In this document: piece after piece, positions 7,250 to 15,312 of the stretch
Position numbering within the stretch: the stretch's first letter is position 1
How the letters are laid out: each line of letters starts with the position of its first letter
NCBI GenBank assembly: GCA_900545915.1
Contig: URAV01000008.1
Coordinates: 1-64,000 of the forward strand
Direction: 5' to 3'
DNA length: 64,000 bases
Origin: an uncultured Porphyromonadaceae bacterium
GTDB lineage: Bacteria > Bacteroidota > Bacteroidia > Bacteroidales > Coprobacteraceae
Position numbers and translations under genes: made by a program
The notes under the pieces: model-generated
Told to the model about the DNA's origin: nothing
Database searches by the model: none
Seen by the model: only the letters and a program-made list of their open reading frames with translations

Positions 7250-8095
7250 ATGAGTTATGTAATAGAAGAATCCTTTGTAGAGGGAAAATCTTTGACCGAG
7301 TTATGTGAAGATGGATGGGTTTCAACATCGGATTATGTTGTGGTGATTGATGGAGCGACTTCCAAGTCTGATTTTAGGATAGATGGCGTTACGACCGGAA
7401 GGAAGGCAATGGAAATTATTTCGGATGAGGTTCGGAGGCTTCCTTCGGGAATTTCGGCATCAGAGTTTGTGGATATTATAAATAAACAAATTATTCGGTA
7501 TTATAAAACAAATCATATTTTAGACCTAACAAAGCGATTTCCGGAAACAAGATTGACTGCGAGTGTTGCTGTTTATTGTCATTCACGAAATGAAGTTTGG
7601 CTTATCGGCGACTGTCAGTGTAAGGTAGGGGAATATTGTTTTAAGAATAGTAAAAAGATAGATTCTATACTTTCTGAGTTGAGATCTTTCATTTTGTTTT
7701 CGGCTTTACGAGACGGATTTTCAATAAAGGAGTTACAGAAACGGGATATAGGCCGGGAGTTTATATATCCTATGTTGAAAAGGCAGTATTTGTGGCAAAA
7801 TAATTTAGGTGATAATTCTGAATATCGTTATATCGCATTGGACGGTTTTCCGGTCGATTATGCTTTAATCCGGATTATTCCGGTTGGTAATCGTTCTGTC
7901 GTTTTGGCAACCGACGGTTATTTTGATCTGTATGGAACATTACAGGAAACGGAACAGGTTCTTTGTCACCAAATAGAAACAGACCCTTTGTGTATAGGAA
8001 TAGGCTGTAATAAAAATAACAAAAGTACGAAGGGAGTTCTTTCCGGAAATTGTTCTTTCGATGATCGGACTTATGTTCGTATTTCTTGTTTTTAA
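7250..8095 (+). CDS. PP2C-like protein phosphatase
   Basis: A 281-residue cytoplasmic protein with the spaced metal-binding motifs of PPM/PP2C serine/threonine phosphatases: VVIDGATS (31-38), WLIGDCQC (117-124), LATDGYFDLY (219-228) and FDDRTYVRI (270-278). These correspond to the family's DG, GD, S/TDG and D(D/N) elements, so an active enzyme with two metal ions is likely. It lacks a membrane helix or sensor domain. No kinase gene is adjacent, so its target is unknown. The gene stands alone, with copies of the dispersed repeat in opposite orientation on each side (7054-7206 and 8094-8287). The last codon is directly followed by the repeat-like sequence AAGAACC. Confidence 0.75.
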   Translation: MSYVIEESFVEGKSLTELCEDGWVSTSDYVVVIDGATSKSDFRIDGVTTGRKAMEIISDEVRRLPSGISASEFVDIINKQIIRYYKTNHILDLTKRFPETRLTASVAVYCHSRNEVWLIGDCQCKVGEYCFKNSKKIDSILSELRSFILFSALRDGFSIKELQKRDIGREFIYPMLKRQYLWQNNLGDNSEYRYIALDGFPVDYALIRIIPVGNRSVVLATDGYFDLYGTLQETEQVLCHQIETDPLCIGIGCNKNNKSTKGVLSGNCSFDDRTYVRISCF

Positions 8096-8287
8096 GAACC
8101 ATTTAAAACTTAAAGCCTATCTGAATCTTCCAATAAAAAAGTATTATCAGGTCATTTTTGCGTTCTCTTCCGGTTTGTTTCCCCGTTTTCACTCGTCGGA
8201 TAGTCTGTATCCTCCTCGTAAAAACAATAAAATATCCTCGAAAGAAACTCTCAAACCTGATCCGAGTAAAATTTAGACACGCTCTTA
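8094..8287 (+). repeat. Dispersed intergenic repeat, full-length copy
   Basis: About 180 bases from AAGCCTATCTGAATCTTCC (8113) to AAATTTAGACACGCTCTTA (8287), with an extra end-like AAGAACCATTTAAAACTT at 8094-8111. It aligns almost without gaps to the reverse complement of the copy at 14874-15053. Shared blocks include TTCCGGT, CGTAAAAACAA, CCTCGAAAGAAA and CTCAAACCTGA. The ends are imperfect inverted repeats. It sits between two genes and contains no transposase. Confidence 0.85.
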
Positions 8288-8301
8288 AACCGTTATGAAG
8301 A

Positions 8302-8325
8302 AATAAACCTTTCTGTGGTTTTATT
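8302..8325 (-). terminator. Possible terminator overlapping the wzi stop codon
   Basis: AATAAACC and GGTTTTATT flank a seven-base loop. On the minus strand the hairpin includes the stop codon and is followed by a short T-containing stretch. Weak, but well placed at the end of the exopolysaccharide locus. Confidence 0.4.
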
Positions 8326-9790
8326 TTTTTGTGCTGAACAAAAGGCCTTCTTTTCGTATGCCTATCTGTATTCCCCAATTGTCTCCGAACAGAGTACCTT
8401 TATCAAATGCTCCCGACAACCGAAATGTCCAACCTTTAATTTTTTCAGGTCGGTAATTTATTTCTGCTAAAGCTGAAAATTCGTGTGTGATATGGGTAAA
8501 AGGTAGATATCCAGTACCCCAGCCTTGTTGATGCCCTGCTAAGATTTTGTATGAGAGCTCTGAAAATATGTATCCGTCTATCCCGGCGTGGAAAGCCAGA
8601 CTTCTGGAACTTTTAAATCCGAGAAATCCGTCGGTATTATAACCGGGCGAAGCGATGAATGGTGTTCCCATCGTATGTCCTCTATGTGTCCATCCGTTGT
8701 ATGCCATGTGTCCGTAATAAAAATCAGCTCCACTTGTTTTCAGCGGCAATTCTTCTATTTTATCGAATAAGAACGGACCACTTTGATCTTTTGAATTCAT
8801 TATTTCGAATACAGCACCGGTTATTGGTTTTTTCTTGATTGTCCGATATTCTATTCCCCATAATCCGTCCCATTTGTTTTTAAAGATCATGCCTGAATGA
8901 TCATCGAAATAACGTTCATGATATAATTTTGCATGCCAGTTTTTTTTACGATAACCTATTTCTAAAAGATAACTCCCCAAGTGATTGCCTGTAACGTTTA
9001 CCTGATCTATTAGTGGGGAATCATTACCTCCGGATAATGGTACGAATACTTTGAAAAAGCTTTTGATTCCTGATGGAAATTTGGTTACGGAAGTTTTGAA
9101 ATTGGGGTTATCATATATTGTACCTCCAAATTGTGCTGCCATGTCGATTCCGATCGAACCATAAAAAGGTTTTTCTTTTTCAAATTTTAATATTAGATAT
9201 TTACGGTGATATAAAACATGTTTGCTGTAGGGTTTTCCTTCTCCCTTATGCTCTTTTTGATAAGCATCATCAACAAATATACCGTAAGAAATTTCTCCTT
9301 TTATTTGCATCCATCCGTTTGTTCCCGGGAAATTGACAAAATGAGGTATTCCTACCGATACTTGTGGTATAGGGCGGCTGTTCCCAGACCAAACCATACT
9401 TCCGCTACTCAGCTCTCTGTCACGCATTAGGGAGTACTGTTCTTTACTACCTATCATGAGTCCGAGACAACGATATTTTATTTCACCGTATAATTGTTGT
9501 AAATAGATCGTTGCATCGTTGTTGTATGATCCGATAAGATCAATACCGAATCCGTATGAAAAACGTTTGTCGTTGTCGATTTTTTTACTCACTCCTGCTC
9601 TTAGATAACCGTTATTCGGAGTGAATGAAATTACTCCTCCGCGATTATTCATTAAATAAAATGGGGTAAATTCTCCGTTTCCTGCAATTATATTCGTCTC
9701 TGCATTGTACTGAAGGGGAAATTGTGCATAAATGCTGTTTATAGAGCAGGAAAAGACAAGGAAAAGTAATTGAATTATTTTTTTTTGCAT
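8321..9790 (-). CDS. wzi: Wzi-family capsule assembly outer-membrane protein
   Basis: A 489-residue outer-membrane barrel of the Wzi family, which in Gram-negative bacteria helps hold newly exported capsule or exopolysaccharide at the cell surface. A signal peptide (1-22) ends at IYAQ. The body is rich in alternating aromatic/polar strand patterns typical of an 18-strand barrel, with family-like elements such as NNRGGVISF and GSKEQYSLMRDRELSSG. It is the last gene of the minus-strand exopolysaccharide locus, five bases behind the small lipoprotein gene. The start is the first ATG and gives a standard signal peptide. It is confidently a Wzi-type protein by pattern and context; the polysaccharide it holds is unknown. 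Confidence 0.85.
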   Translation of the reverse strand: MQKKIIQLLFLVFSCSINSIYAQFPLQYNAETNIIAGNGEFTPFYLMNNRGGVISFTPNNGYLRAGVSKKIDNDKRFSYGFGIDLIGSYNNDATIYLQQLYGEIKYRCLGLMIGSKEQYSLMRDRELSSGSMVWSGNSRPIPQVSVGIPHFVNFPGTNGWMQIKGEISYGIFVDDAYQKEHKGEGKPYSKHVLYHRKYLILKFEKEKPFYGSIGIDMAAQFGGTIYDNPNFKTSVTKFPSGIKSFFKVFVPLSGGNDSPLIDQVNVTGNHLGSYLLEIGYRKKNWHAKLYHERYFDDHSGMIFKNKWDGLWGIEYRTIKKKPITGAVFEIMNSKDQSGPFLFDKIEELPLKTSGADFYYGHMAYNGWTHRGHTMGTPFIASPGYNTDGFLGFKSSRSLAFHAGIDGYIFSELSYKILAGHQQGWGTGYLPFTHITHEFSALAEINYRPEKIKGWTFRLSGAFDKGTLFGDNWGIQIGIRKEGLLFSTKK

Positions 9791-9795
9791 AAAGA

Positions 9796-10209
9796 TCAGA
9801 ATTTACGAAATGTATATATGGTATCATTACAGGATAATATTAATGCCGAATGATTTAACTTCAGAATAGCAAAATCTTTTTCGGCCGTATGCCATCCGTA
9901 ATAAGGACTTTTTAAAGCTGTACCCATAAAAGACGGTGTAATTGTCATAAAAATAGAATCTGTTTTTATGCTATAGATACCGTTTGCTTTTTCAGCACTA
10001 AAGTCATTTCCTCGTACTAATGTCGCCAATTCGAATATATTCAACTGAAAACTGTAAAATACCGAATCTGTCGATATTTGGCTATTGTTCGGCATATCGA
10101 TGTGTCTTAATTGCCATTTTCCTCTGATGAGATCTTCGTTATCCTTATTGCAGCCGGAAAATAGTAATATTAGAATAATGGTCGATAATGGCAGATATTT
10201 TTTTATCAT
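9796..10209 (-). CDS. Small lipocalin-like lipoprotein
   Basis: A 137-residue lipoprotein with signal MIKKYLPLSTIILILLF and lipobox FSGC (Cys20). The mature part begins near LIRGKWQL, the GxW element at the start of lipocalin-like folds, and continues as alternating beta strands, consistent with a small eight-strand barrel. Short lipocalin-like lipoproteins of this type are common in Bacteroidales. It lies between a glycosyltransferase gene (11 bases upstream) and wzi (five bases downstream), so it is co-transcribed with exopolysaccharide genes. It may assist surface assembly, but no substrate can be read from the sequence. Confidence 0.72.
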   Translation of the reverse strand: MIKKYLPLSTIILILLFSGCNKDNEDLIRGKWQLRHIDMPNNSQISTDSVFYSFQLNIFELATLVRGNDFSAEKANGIYSIKTDSIFMTITPSFMGTALKSPYYGWHTAEKDFAILKLNHSALILSCNDTIYTFRKF

Positions 10210-10220
10210 TATATTTATAA

Positions 10221-11336
10221 TTATTTTTTGTTTAGAATAAGCTGGTATACCGAATCGACTTGTTCAGCGATATTATCCCAGTTATAAGAAGACAAATCGT
10301 ACTTTCGGCCAAGCTGTATGTTCTCGATTTTATATTGTAACTTATTTTTTAAATCGGGAATCGAGCCGGTTTTGAAATAATCATCAAGAGTTAGTTCCGG
10401 TAATTGATTTGCTGGAATATCACTGACAAGCACGTCTAAATCATAACTCATCGCCTCGAGAAGAGATATAGGCAAGCCCTCATGGAAAGAAGGAAGTATA
10501 AATAATGCGGCATTAGACATTATCTCATTCAGTTTCTCCCCTTTTATAAAGCCTGTTAATATAACATGTTCTTCCAGAGCTTGTCGTTTCAGATTTTCTG
10601 AATACGCTGAAGGATGGTCGGCATCTCCGGCGATTACCAGCTTATATTTATTTTGTTTCAATGCAGAAAATGCTCTTATTAGTAAATCAAACCCCTTTTC
10701 TTCGACGAATCTTCCCATTGCTAATATATATTTATGGGTAGTCAATCCTAACTGATTGACATAACAGATTGATTTGGATTTTTTAGGGAGAGTTACGCCG
10801 TTGAAAATCAAGTGAGCATCATTCCTACCGTATTTCTCGCGAAGAATATTATCGATTACATTGGAAATAACGATAATTTCATTTGCATATTTTGCACTCA
10901 TCCTCTCTCCGGTTCGAAGCATCCATTTGGCTAAATGTCCCCATTTTTGGCGGTCGTAATCAGGTCCATGGTGAGTCATGACTACCTTTAACCCTAATAT
11001 CCGGGCAAACGGTATCAGTAAAGAAGGACCTATTGCATGAATGTGTAAAATATCGGCATGAGATTTTTTTGCATATAGAATAGCCAGAAAGGTGTGAACG
11101 ATGGCTTCCAGACTTTTTTTACGGGGAGCGTAAATATCTTTTAAATAGATTCCTTTATAATTATTTATTCGAATATTGTCGGTAATATAGCAGCTACGTC
11201 GTACGATAGTGACGATGTATTTGTTTTTAGCAAGACGAGGATATAATTCTTCACAATGCGTCTCTACTCCGCCTAAAATATCGGGAATACCTCTTGTCCC
11301 GGTAACGATGATTTTTATTTTTTTTTCAGATTTCAT
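10221..11336 (-). CDS. Glycosyltransferase family 4 with DUF1972-type N-terminus
   Basis: A 371-residue GT-B glycosyltransferase. The N-terminal domain begins IIVTGTRGIP...GGVETHCEEL (9-31), the hallmark of DUF1972 rhamnosyl/galactosyl-transferase-like proteins. The C-terminal half carries the GT4 donor-binding pattern: GRFVEEKGFDLLI, then FHEGLPISLLEAMS with the E-x7-E pair. It has no membrane segment and should act on a lipid-linked intermediate at the inner face of the inner membrane. It lies 85 bases behind the radical SAM gene and 11 bases before the lipoprotein gene in the minus-strand locus. The donor sugar cannot be told from sequence. Confidence 0.88.
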   Translation of the reverse strand: MKSEKKIKIIVTGTRGIPDILGGVETHCEELYPRLAKNKYIVTIVRRSCYITDNIRINNYKGIYLKDIYAPRKKSLEAIVHTFLAILYAKKSHADILHIHAIGPSLLIPFARILGLKVVMTHHGPDYDRQKWGHLAKWMLRTGERMSAKYANEIIVISNVIDNILREKYGRNDAHLIFNGVTLPKKSKSICYVNQLGLTTHKYILAMGRFVEEKGFDLLIRAFSALKQNKYKLVIAGDADHPSAYSENLKRQALEEHVILTGFIKGEKLNEIMSNAALFILPSFHEGLPISLLEAMSYDLDVLVSDIPANQLPELTLDDYFKTGSIPDLKNKLQYKIENIQLGRKYDLSSYNWDNIAEQVDSVYQLILNKK

Positions 11337-11421
11337 GGAAATATGCAGATAGACACACTAATATATAACGGAGAAAAGAATTGTTTTCGTATATGATTTT
11401 GTCAAATTTAAGAAAGACAGA

Positions 11422-12516
11422 TTATTCGCTTTTCTCCTTTAAATTTCCCTGTTCGGGATCTTGTCCTACATCGTACCATTTTTTATCGATACATACGGGT
11501 TTCCCGGTCATCGATCTCCATTTGTTTTTTAATACCCAGCGTAAAGGATGCTGAATGTATTTTTTCATTACAGGAGATGCCGTTCCTACCATCCAGCAAT
11601 TTTTTGGACATTTGCGGACCAATTCTCTTACCCGTGCAGCCTGTTCGCTTTCCCAAATTTCTTTGAAGTCGGTTACGTTCCGAATGTTTCCCATACTTTC
11701 TTGCCAATATTTATCTTCAAGACCATTACAGGGATATATTTCGCCGTAAGGATCAACAAAAAAGTTTACTAATCCGGCTTCGCAAGGTAACATGCGGCGG
11801 TTTCCTTCAATGTAATTGATAAGCCCCATATTGAAAAATGCTCTAAACCATGATTTGGGGTGGGGTTCTTTCATTTGCATTTCAATTAAACGGGTGAAGT
11901 TGTCTATGACCTCGTTTGTATTGGTTATTACATTATCGTGTTTGTGGAAGTAATAAGAATTATGAAATGCTGCAGTGGCGAATTCCATTCCTAAATTTTT
12001 TGAAAGGCGGTATAGAGAGAGCATGTCTTCGGAATTATTATTGGAAACGGTAATGCCGAACCCAATATCTTTTACTCCCATTTCTTTGAGGAGCATAAGC
12101 GTCCGTAATCCTTTATCGAAACCTCCAGCTCTTCCTCTTAATTCGTCATTTTTACATGATAATCCTTCTATACTGATTCTGATTCCGATATTTGGAAATT
12201 TTTCAGCCAGTTTTATGACTCGATCTTCAAACCATCCGGATGTGGAAATCACTACACGTGGAGATTTTCGAAACATCACTTCGACGATTTCTTCAAGATC
12301 TTCCCGTACAAATGGTTCTCCTCCGGTGAGATTCACAAAGTTTACTTTGGGGAGTTTTTCAAGCTCCTTTACTTGTATTTCTTTGCTTTTTTCTGTCGGA
12401 TTCTGCCATATACTGCACATCTTACACTGCATCGGACACCTGTAAGTAGTGATGATGCACATATCTGTAGGGGATGAAATTGCCATATCGTCTGATTGTA
12501 AATCGTAATAAGGCAC
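11422..12516 (-). CDS. Radical SAM/SPASM protein of the exopolysaccharide locus
   Basis: A 364-residue radical SAM enzyme. The [4Fe-4S] cluster motif is RCPMQCKMC (Cys27, Cys31, Cys34), followed by the SAM-contact motif LTGGEPF (63-69). The C-terminal part has the cysteine pattern of a SPASM or twitch auxiliary-cluster domain: PCEAG, YPCNG, then KCPKNC. SPASM proteins often modify peptides, but a subset lies in glycan loci of Bacteroidales and other phyla. Here it sits between a hexapeptide acyltransferase and a GT4, with no precursor-peptide gene visible, so a sugar or lipid-carrier modification is more plausible. The reaction is not known to me. The start gives a Cys20 upstream of the cluster motif that is probably not a ligand. 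Confidence 0.85.
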   Translation of the reverse strand: MPYYDLQSDDMAISSPTDMCIITTYRCPMQCKMCSIWQNPTEKSKEIQVKELEKLPKVNFVNLTGGEPFVREDLEEIVEVMFRKSPRVVISTSGWFEDRVIKLAEKFPNIGIRISIEGLSCKNDELRGRAGGFDKGLRTLMLLKEMGVKDIGFGITVSNNNSEDMLSLYRLSKNLGMEFATAAFHNSYYFHKHDNVITNTNEVIDNFTRLIEMQMKEPHPKSWFRAFFNMGLINYIEGNRRMLPCEAGLVNFFVDPYGEIYPCNGLEDKYWQESMGNIRNVTDFKEIWESEQAARVRELVRKCPKNCWMVGTASPVMKKYIQHPLRWVLKNKWRSMTGKPVCIDKKWYDVGQDPEQGNLKEKSE

Positions 12517-12564
12517 AAAAATAATAAAATAAGCGTTCTTTACAGAATGATTTGTGATGTTATT

Positions 12565-13263
12565 TTATTCCTTGCGGTTTTTGATAAGTTTTGCAGGAAT
12601 GCCTCCGACAATGCCATATGCCGGAACATCTTTTGTCACGACACTACCGGCAGCAACGATCGCATGTCTTCCGATAGTAACACCATCTAAAATCGTGCAC
12701 TTTGCTCCTAACCATACTCCGTCTTCAATAGTCACACCCTTTCGGGTAGCACCTTGGTTCATAATATATTCGTCAGTATTGTCTGCATTATGATTTTCTG
12801 AAAATATAGATACTCCGGGACCCATAATAACATAAGAGCCTATTTTTACATTCCCTCGTACTTGAATAAAACATGATTGAGAAATACCGACATTGTCACC
12901 TATCTCTATACCTTCTCCCAGTTCTCTGATTACTCCGGTACATTCAATAATGGAATTTTTTAGGATAGTGACATTATTTCCTATTTTTACCCCGTTTTTT
13001 GATAGTGCGTTAATCTCGACATTATCACCTAAAGTCAGGGTTTTTCCAATAGTAATCAGATATTTATGCCGGAGTTTGCAATGGCGTCCGGCAAATAATA
13101 TTCCGGAAGATTTTTTTAGTCCGACTTTTTTTATCGATCCTCGAATAATGCAAGGTATTTTAGAAAGTGCTTCGATTATTAAACCTTTGTTGGTAAGGCT
13201 TGCATCCAGTTTATAATCTGTTTTTCCAAGTTTATGGATTATATTTTCTATAAAGTGTTTCAT
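12565..13263 (-). CDS. Hexapeptide-repeat acyltransferase (left-handed beta-helix)
   Basis: A 232-residue cytoplasmic O-acyltransferase of the LbetaH family (WbbJ/NodL-like). Isoleucine-patch hexapeptides run from about residue 80 ([19 protein letters not shown]) to the C-terminus, with the active-site region FSENHNADN around residue 155 and the typical ending [15 protein letters not shown]. Such enzymes transfer acetyl from acetyl-CoA to a sugar hydroxyl. The N-terminal 60 residues are a less conserved helical cap. It is probably part of the exopolysaccharide operon, 48 bases ahead of the radical SAM gene. The acetylated sugar is unknown. Confidence 0.85.
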   Translation of the reverse strand: MKHFIENIIHKLGKTDYKLDASLTNKGLIIEALSKIPCIIRGSIKKVGLKKSSGILFAGRHCKLRHKYLITIGKTLTLGDNVEINALSKNGVKIGNNVTILKNSIIECTGVIRELGEGIEIGDNVGISQSCFIQVRGNVKIGSYVIMGPGVSIFSENHNADNTDEYIMNQGATRKGVTIEDGVWLGAKCTILDGVTIGRHAIVAAGSVVTKDVPAYGIVGGIPAKLIKNRKE

Positions 13264-13324
13264 TTATCCTATATATCTAAATGCCAAGATAAAGGTATTC
13301 GTTATTTCTTCCAAAACTGCCATT

Positions 13325-13363
13325 CAAAATTTTTAGAAAAGAAATTATTTATCTAAAAATTTG
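13325..13363. repeat. AT-rich inverted repeat between glycosyltransferase and acyltransferase genes
   Basis: CAAAATTTTTAGA (13325-13337) and TCTAAAAATTTG (13352-13363) form a stem with one bulged base, about 100 bases behind the stop of the upstream minus-strand gene. It could terminate or slow transcription, although no clear T tail follows. Its TAAATTT-type core resembles the ends of the dispersed repeat, so it may be a decayed hairpin form. Confidence 0.4.
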
Positions 13364-13463
13364 AAAAATGTAATTTTTAATATAACGGTGTGAATAGAGA
13401 TTTATTTCATAAAAGTATGTCTTTGGTATAATTTTATATCGAGACTATATATAGAGATGTTCT

Positions 13464-14675
13464 TTAAATAATCTGCCGGTATATATTACAAAGATGAGTA
13501 TAATAATTCTCTTCTGAAAATTGGTTTATAGCTGTTTGAGATATTTGTATATAGTCAAATTCTTTATTTTCAAATAGTTCGATGATACTACCTTTTAATT
13601 CATCTTTGTCAAAAGGTTCGAATAGTATGCCGTTATTTTCTGTAATGAGTTCGGGAATTCCTCCGATTCGTGAGCCTATGACGGGAGTTCCCATACATAA
13701 TGATTCTATAATGCTTAGAGGATTGTTATCATACCATTCAGACGGAATTATCGAGGCTCTGGCTTTCCCTAAAAGATCTACTACTTCTTGGGTAGATAAG
13801 TGTCCTGTAAATATTATTTTTTTTGAAGCATATTTTCTTTTTAATGTTTCTAATAATGGACCATTACCTGCAATTATAAGTTTATAAGGAAGATCATTTG
13901 CTATTTTTAGTAGAGTTTCGATTCCTTTTTCTTGTGAAATTCTCCCGATAAAACAGTAATAATCATTTCTTTTATTAGAAAAGTTGTGTTTTATGAAATC
14001 AATTTTCTCTTTTTCGATAAAATTGCATCGTATTTTTATTTTGTTCGGAGAATAACCCCCTTTTATCATCATATCGGCCATAAACTGGCTGGGGCAGATA
14101 AATGCTTCTGTCCATTGTTCTAATTTTTCTTTTGACCAATATATAGATTCGATATACCCGAGTAAACTGGCTATTAAACTGTTCTTTAAACATTTATTTA
14201 TAAATACTTGTTTTTTGTCGGATAAACATTGTTGGCATATTTGGTTTTTATTTAGACATGCAGAAGCTGGACATAGTAGTTTATAGTCATGCATAGTCCA
14301 AAATACTTTACAACCGTATGCCTTTGCTTGTTCGGCAACTATGGGAGACAGGTAAGAATGAATATTATGTAAATGAACAATGTCAGGTCGAAAATCGGAT
14401 AATAGTTGATCGAATTTTGTTTTTATAGTATCTATACCGAATATTCTTTTTGCTGCATTTACTTTGTTTTTAATACTACCTGAAAAGGATATTTCTTTAG
14501 GGAAATAAGGAGTATATTGAGACTCTATATTTTGTGAATGTTGCATACTGAATATTGCAACATCATGTCCTTTGCTCTTCAGTAATTTTTCAAGGTTTAG
14601 GGTAACCATACAGTCTCCACCACGAGGATAATAGAATTTATTAACTAAAAGTATGCGCTCTTTTTCTTTTATCAT
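13464..14675 (-). CDS. Glycosyltransferase family 4
   Basis: A 403-residue GT-B glycosyltransferase. I place the start at the ATG at 14675, where MIKEKERILLVNKFYYPRGG begins the first Rossmann strand; the frame runs open to 14729 but adds an unlikely hydrophobic leader. The acceptor-side domain has HLHNIHSYLSP and WTMHDYKLLCPA, followed by a cysteine cluster (CLNKNQICQQC) seen in one GT4 subgroup. The donor-side domain has FIGRISQEKGIETLL, then PSEWYDNNPLSIIESL with the E-x7-E pair. It belongs to the minus-strand exopolysaccharide locus, with 200 bases to the acyltransferase gene. Upstream lie 640 bases without a gene, holding the longest repeat copy and the promoter of the oppositely directed gene. 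Confidence 0.87.
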   Translation of the reverse strand: MIKEKERILLVNKFYYPRGGDCMVTLNLEKLLKSKGHDVAIFSMQHSQNIESQYTPYFPKEISFSGSIKNKVNAAKRIFGIDTIKTKFDQLLSDFRPDIVHLHNIHSYLSPIVAEQAKAYGCKVFWTMHDYKLLCPASACLNKNQICQQCLSDKKQVFINKCLKNSLIASLLGYIESIYWSKEKLEQWTEAFICPSQFMADMMIKGGYSPNKIKIRCNFIEKEKIDFIKHNFSNKRNDYYCFIGRISQEKGIETLLKIANDLPYKLIIAGNGPLLETLKRKYASKKIIFTGHLSTQEVVDLLGKARASIIPSEWYDNNPLSIIESLCMGTPVIGSRIGGIPELITENNGILFEPFDKDELKGSIIELFENKEFDYIQISQTAINQFSEENYYTHLCNIYRQII

Positions 14676-14873
14676 ATATCGGAAAACTATATTAAATGGT
14701 TTTAATTCTAGCAATAACGAAGATAGCATTTTTTTGTAATGTATATAATATGTTGGTAAGACTTTTTCTATATAAAGATTAAAAATATTTTTAAGAATAA
14801 TAGGTCGCCTAAATTTTTCGAGTAGGAAAGAAGATTCGATTTAGCTTCAGTATGTTTGTCTATTTTTATTTTT

Positions 14874-15053
14874 TAGAGCCTGTCTTGATTTTACTCGGGT
14901 CAGGTTTGAGATTTTCTTTCGAGGATGTTTTGTTGTTTTTACGAGAAAGATAGCGGACTATTTGACGAGAGAAAACGGGTAAAAAGACCGGAAGAAAACA
15001 CAAAGATGACTTGATAGTATTTTTCGATGCAGAAAATTTAGACAGGTTCTTAG
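14874..15053 (-). repeat. Dispersed intergenic repeat, full-length reference copy
   Basis: Runs from TAGAGCCTGTCTTGATTTTA (14874) to AAAATTTAGACAGGTTCTTAG (ending 15053). The outer ends are imperfect inverted repeats; the interior carries TCGAGGATGTTTTGTTG and GACCGGAAGAAAAC. Its reverse complement aligns nearly end to end with 8113-8287. A minus-strand frame across it (14866-15138) is not supported as a gene. Confidence 0.85.
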
Positions 15054-15165
15054 AATAGTTCGTTATTTCCCTTGATAAAGAAGTGTAATGGACTATGTGG
15101 TGTGCAGGAATGGTGAGACAGATTGAAAAGAGACTCAAAAAGTTTGAATATATTTTTTATCGAAC
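15054..15165 (-). repeat. Second repeat module adjoining the full-length copy
   Basis: About 100 bases (clearest from 15067 to 15163) that align with 7114-7206. Shared landmarks are GATAA, AGTGTA, GACAGA/AACAGA and CTCAAAAAGTT, with TTTTATCG at the end. In both places the module sits on the same side of the repeat, so it was probably part of a longer ancestral element of about 290 bases. Confidence 0.6.
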
Positions 15166-15236
15166 AATTTGGATTGTCACTTAACAAGCTTATGAATTTT
15201 TCTATCCTCATTAATTGAAAAGTTTGTATATAACAT

Positions 15237-15266
15237 TGTGTATCTTAAATAAAAAAGGTATTTTTG
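15237..15266 (+). promoter_or_regulatory. Promoter of the plus-strand glycosyltransferase
   Basis: TTG (15237-15239) and TATTTTTG (15259-15266) are 19 bases apart, a good Bacteroidales match. The start codon lies about 47 bases further. Confidence 0.68.
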
Positions 15267-15312
15267 TTTATACTTATAGCGAGTTCAGACGATTTTAAGC
15301 AGCTTATTGTAC

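Noticed and set aside
11975..12445. A 156-codon frame antisense to the radical SAM gene
   Set aside because: The other strand has clear cluster motifs; this is a codon-bias shadow. The same applies to long antisense frames within rimO (32840-33316, 33350-33910), menB (36814-37389), ftsY (31856-32278) and GH30 (61770-62234).
14866..15138. A 90-codon minus-strand frame across the full-length repeat, sharing a RKNNK-SSKE-LKPDPSKI-like stretch with the frame 8061-8276 over the other copy
   Set aside because: The similarity follows from the repeat's DNA similarity. The frame is broken in the copies at 6012 and 59495, the differences are not biased to silent positions, and there is no family match or signal.
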